Assembly: GCA_008921705.1 (NCBI GenBank)
Contig: VFFE01007188.1
Coordinates: 715,844 to 779,843 of the forward strand
Source of the DNA: Burhinus oedicnemus
Taxonomy: Eukaryota; Chordata; Aves; Charadriiformes; Burhinidae
DNA: 64,000 bases
Direction: 5' to 3'
Below are positions 62,453 through 64,000 of the stretch, one piece after another. Under the pieces are notes generated by a model. It ran no database searches. It had not been told where the DNA came from and worked only from the letters and a program-made list of their open reading frames with translations. The position numbers and the translations under genes were made by a program. Position 1 is the first letter of the stretch. Each line of letters opens with the position of its first letter.

Positions 62453-63091
62453 CTTCATTTTTCACTATTTATTTTAGTTATTATTTTTTAGTTAATATTT
62501 TAATTAATCCAATGCTCATATGTTTCGCTAGTATAACCACAACCACACTAACTGATTACCTGTCACAGCCCCTGCGTGATACTCGGAGAGCAGCTACAAA
62601 GAATTGAAGGTATTGATAGCCAGCACCATGGCTACCATGTGACAAACATGGAAGCTAAGATGTCAGAGATACTGAGAGCTGTAAATATGAACAAAGTCAC
62701 TTTAAGCAAATAGATTATTTAAGTGAAAGCAGAATAAGAATACAGGTGTGCTGATTCATCAGAGCAGTCTACTTTGTAGTCTTAGACAAGCTTGAGTTTC
62801 TAAAAACTCAAAGGTAGTAGTGTAAAACCTTATCCAGTTTCAGTCTGTGGTTCAAAAGCTGGAATGCTTTTCTTGAAGGAAGACTTTGCTGTTTACTGAG
62901 TCATGAGTGTCAACAAAAGATTACAGATTTATCTTTTTTTTTTTAAGTTCCCTCCGTCTTCATCACGTGCTCCATATATTAAGTGACAAGACAGAGTCAG
63001 CAATAAAGATCTTTTTCAGATAAATACAGAAATTTGCATCATGAATTCTGGTTTAGTTTTAGTGGTTTTCTTGGCATGGACAGGATGGAAA
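62453..63091. other. Non-coding spacer
   Basis: About 640 bases between the CR1 and the next LTR, with no feature recognised. Confidence 0.55.
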
Positions 63092-63299
63092 AACAGTGTG
63101 ACAGTGTGCTTCCCCCCTCTCCAGGCGCCACCTGATCTTTATCTCCTGTAACCCTGCCCAAGCGATAACCACCCATGATGGTCATAATGGGTGCTTGTAG
63201 TCATGATGGTGGCATCCGGAGCTCAATGTGGTTCCAGGGAGACAGATAACAACACAATAGCCAAGGGCTAACTTGAGCAATGCTGGTTCTGTGGTCAAT

Positions 63300-63307
63300 A
63301 TGCAAAT
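63300..63307 (+). promoter_or_regulatory. Octamer motif in LTR U3
   Basis: ATGCAAAT, an exact octamer-factor site, about 30 bases upstream of the TATA-like sequence. Confidence 0.45.
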
Positions 63308-63799
63308 ATGACTATAGGTCAATCATTTTACCCCCATAAGTAGTAAACAGCCCAAGAGCCCTTTGAGCTCTCCCGAACGGCAGTGGGCCGCACGCTGGGA
63401 TCTCCCCTTGAGTCAGGACGCTGCTCAAGGTTACTCCTCGAGGTTGAGAGATTCCTTGCTGCAACAGATCCTCGGTAAGTGACTAATAGCATGCTGAACT
63501 TTGAAATCTTAGCTAAGTGATATAAAGGATTGATTGTGCACATATAATCCTTTAGACATAAACCGTTGACTAAGTCTGGGACTAGGACTGGATCCAGCTG
63601 CACCTAGACTCCTCTCTGAGAAGGAGTTTAGAAAGCAAAGGGGTCCTTTCTGAAACCTTGACTCAATGGGAGGGTCTGCCCGACAGTTCTGTCTGACCTG
63701 TCCTCTAGGCACTAAATAACCCAAGTGTGGCTTGCCATCTCGAATCTTGTTAAACTGTCGCATCTATTATCAACTTTATTAAATCATTGTTTTTATATC

Positions 63800-63805
63800 A
63801 ATAAA
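63800..63805 (+). promoter_or_regulatory. LTR polyadenylation signal
   Basis: A canonical AATAAA near the 3' end of the LTR. A weaker attaaa lies at 63778-63783. Confidence 0.6.
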
Positions 63806-63861
63806 AATATTGCTGCTTCTCTCTTACAAGTGAAGTGCATCACTCCACCCGCGACAAACAG

Positions 63862-64000
63862 TAAGTTATGAAACAAGTAGGTTATGAATCAAGGACAGCT
63901 GCTATGCAACTGACTATCATGTAGGTGCTAAAACCTTCTGTAGCTGTAGGATGACAAAGCTCATCATTGACGTAGTAAGGCATAGCCAGTATTAATGAAA
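63862..64000. other. Non-coding flank
   Basis: Short 3' flank of the LTR with nothing recognised; it runs to the window edge. Confidence 0.5.

Larger units (their letters stand above)
63097..63856 (+). mobile_element. Solo LTR with intact 5-base target duplication
   Basis: A 760-base element starts TGTGACAGTG and ends CCGCGACA, flanked by AACAG on each side (63092-63096 and 63857-63861). Its end, gtgcatcactccacccgcg, is a type I recall from avian endogenous retroviruses. It holds an octamer (atgcaaat, 63300-63307) and a TATA-like ccataagtag near 63333. A splice-donor-like sequence, ctcggtaagtg, lies at about 63472-63482. A canonical AATAAA at 63800-63805 is 51 bases before the end. No retroviral gene adjoins it. 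It is a different family from the LTR at 60251, and each has its own duplication, so they are separate insertions, not the two ends of one provirus. I do not assign a class. Confidence 0.85.

Noticed and set aside
60251..63856. A single provirus bounded by the two LTRs
   Set aside because: The LTRs differ in length and sequence, each has its own target duplication, and no retroviral gene lies in the readable DNA between them.

Overview
The window looks like draft nuclear DNA from a bird. The strongest evidence is eleven fragments of the CR1 LINE (chicken repeat 1 type). They carry the typical CR1 3' end, in which a 'GGTTGGAAGGGA...GATCAT' block is followed by short repeats of the ATTCTATG type, and several keep the C-terminal CR1 ORF2 motif [10 protein letters not shown]. 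The LTRs are also of avian type. I found no protein-coding exon, tRNA, rRNA, other structured RNA gene or CRISPR array that I can support. Non-repeat DNA is AT-rich, and almost every GC-rich patch is an inserted repeat. I read this as intergenic or deep-intronic DNA. Two runs of N (43791-43840 and 60931-61739) mark assembly gaps.

Layout. 1-13.0 kb: AT-rich non-coding DNA with one GC-rich block (about 2.5-2.8 kb) and one old, long CR1 on the minus strand (3401-4640). 13.1-17.6 kb: a dense repeat cluster holding a GC-rich repeat, two CR1 3' ends, an LTR-like element and a further CR1. 17.6-34.2 kb: nearly repeat-free, with one short CR1. 34.2-41.2 kb: a second repeat cluster, with a CR1, a GC-rich degenerate tandem array with a CR1 nested in it, a CR1 reverse-transcriptase fragment, a second copy of the GC-rich repeat and a plus-strand CR1. 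41.2-56.1 kb: AT-rich DNA with one CR1, a small gap beside a 22-base T run, and a clear 158-base imperfect palindrome (48571-48728). 56.1-64 kb: LTR-rich, with a partial minus-strand LTR, two complete solo LTRs with intact 5-base target duplications (60251-60842 and 63097-63856), and a CR1 that emerges from the large gap.

No genes act together here. The history is one of successive insertions. The points most worth following up are the unexplained palindrome at 48.6 kb, the interrupted tandem array at 35-36.6 kb, the GC-rich repeat family present in at least two copies, and the two solo LTRs whose ends can be placed to the base. Repeat families are called from memory of avian consensus sequences; no database search was run.
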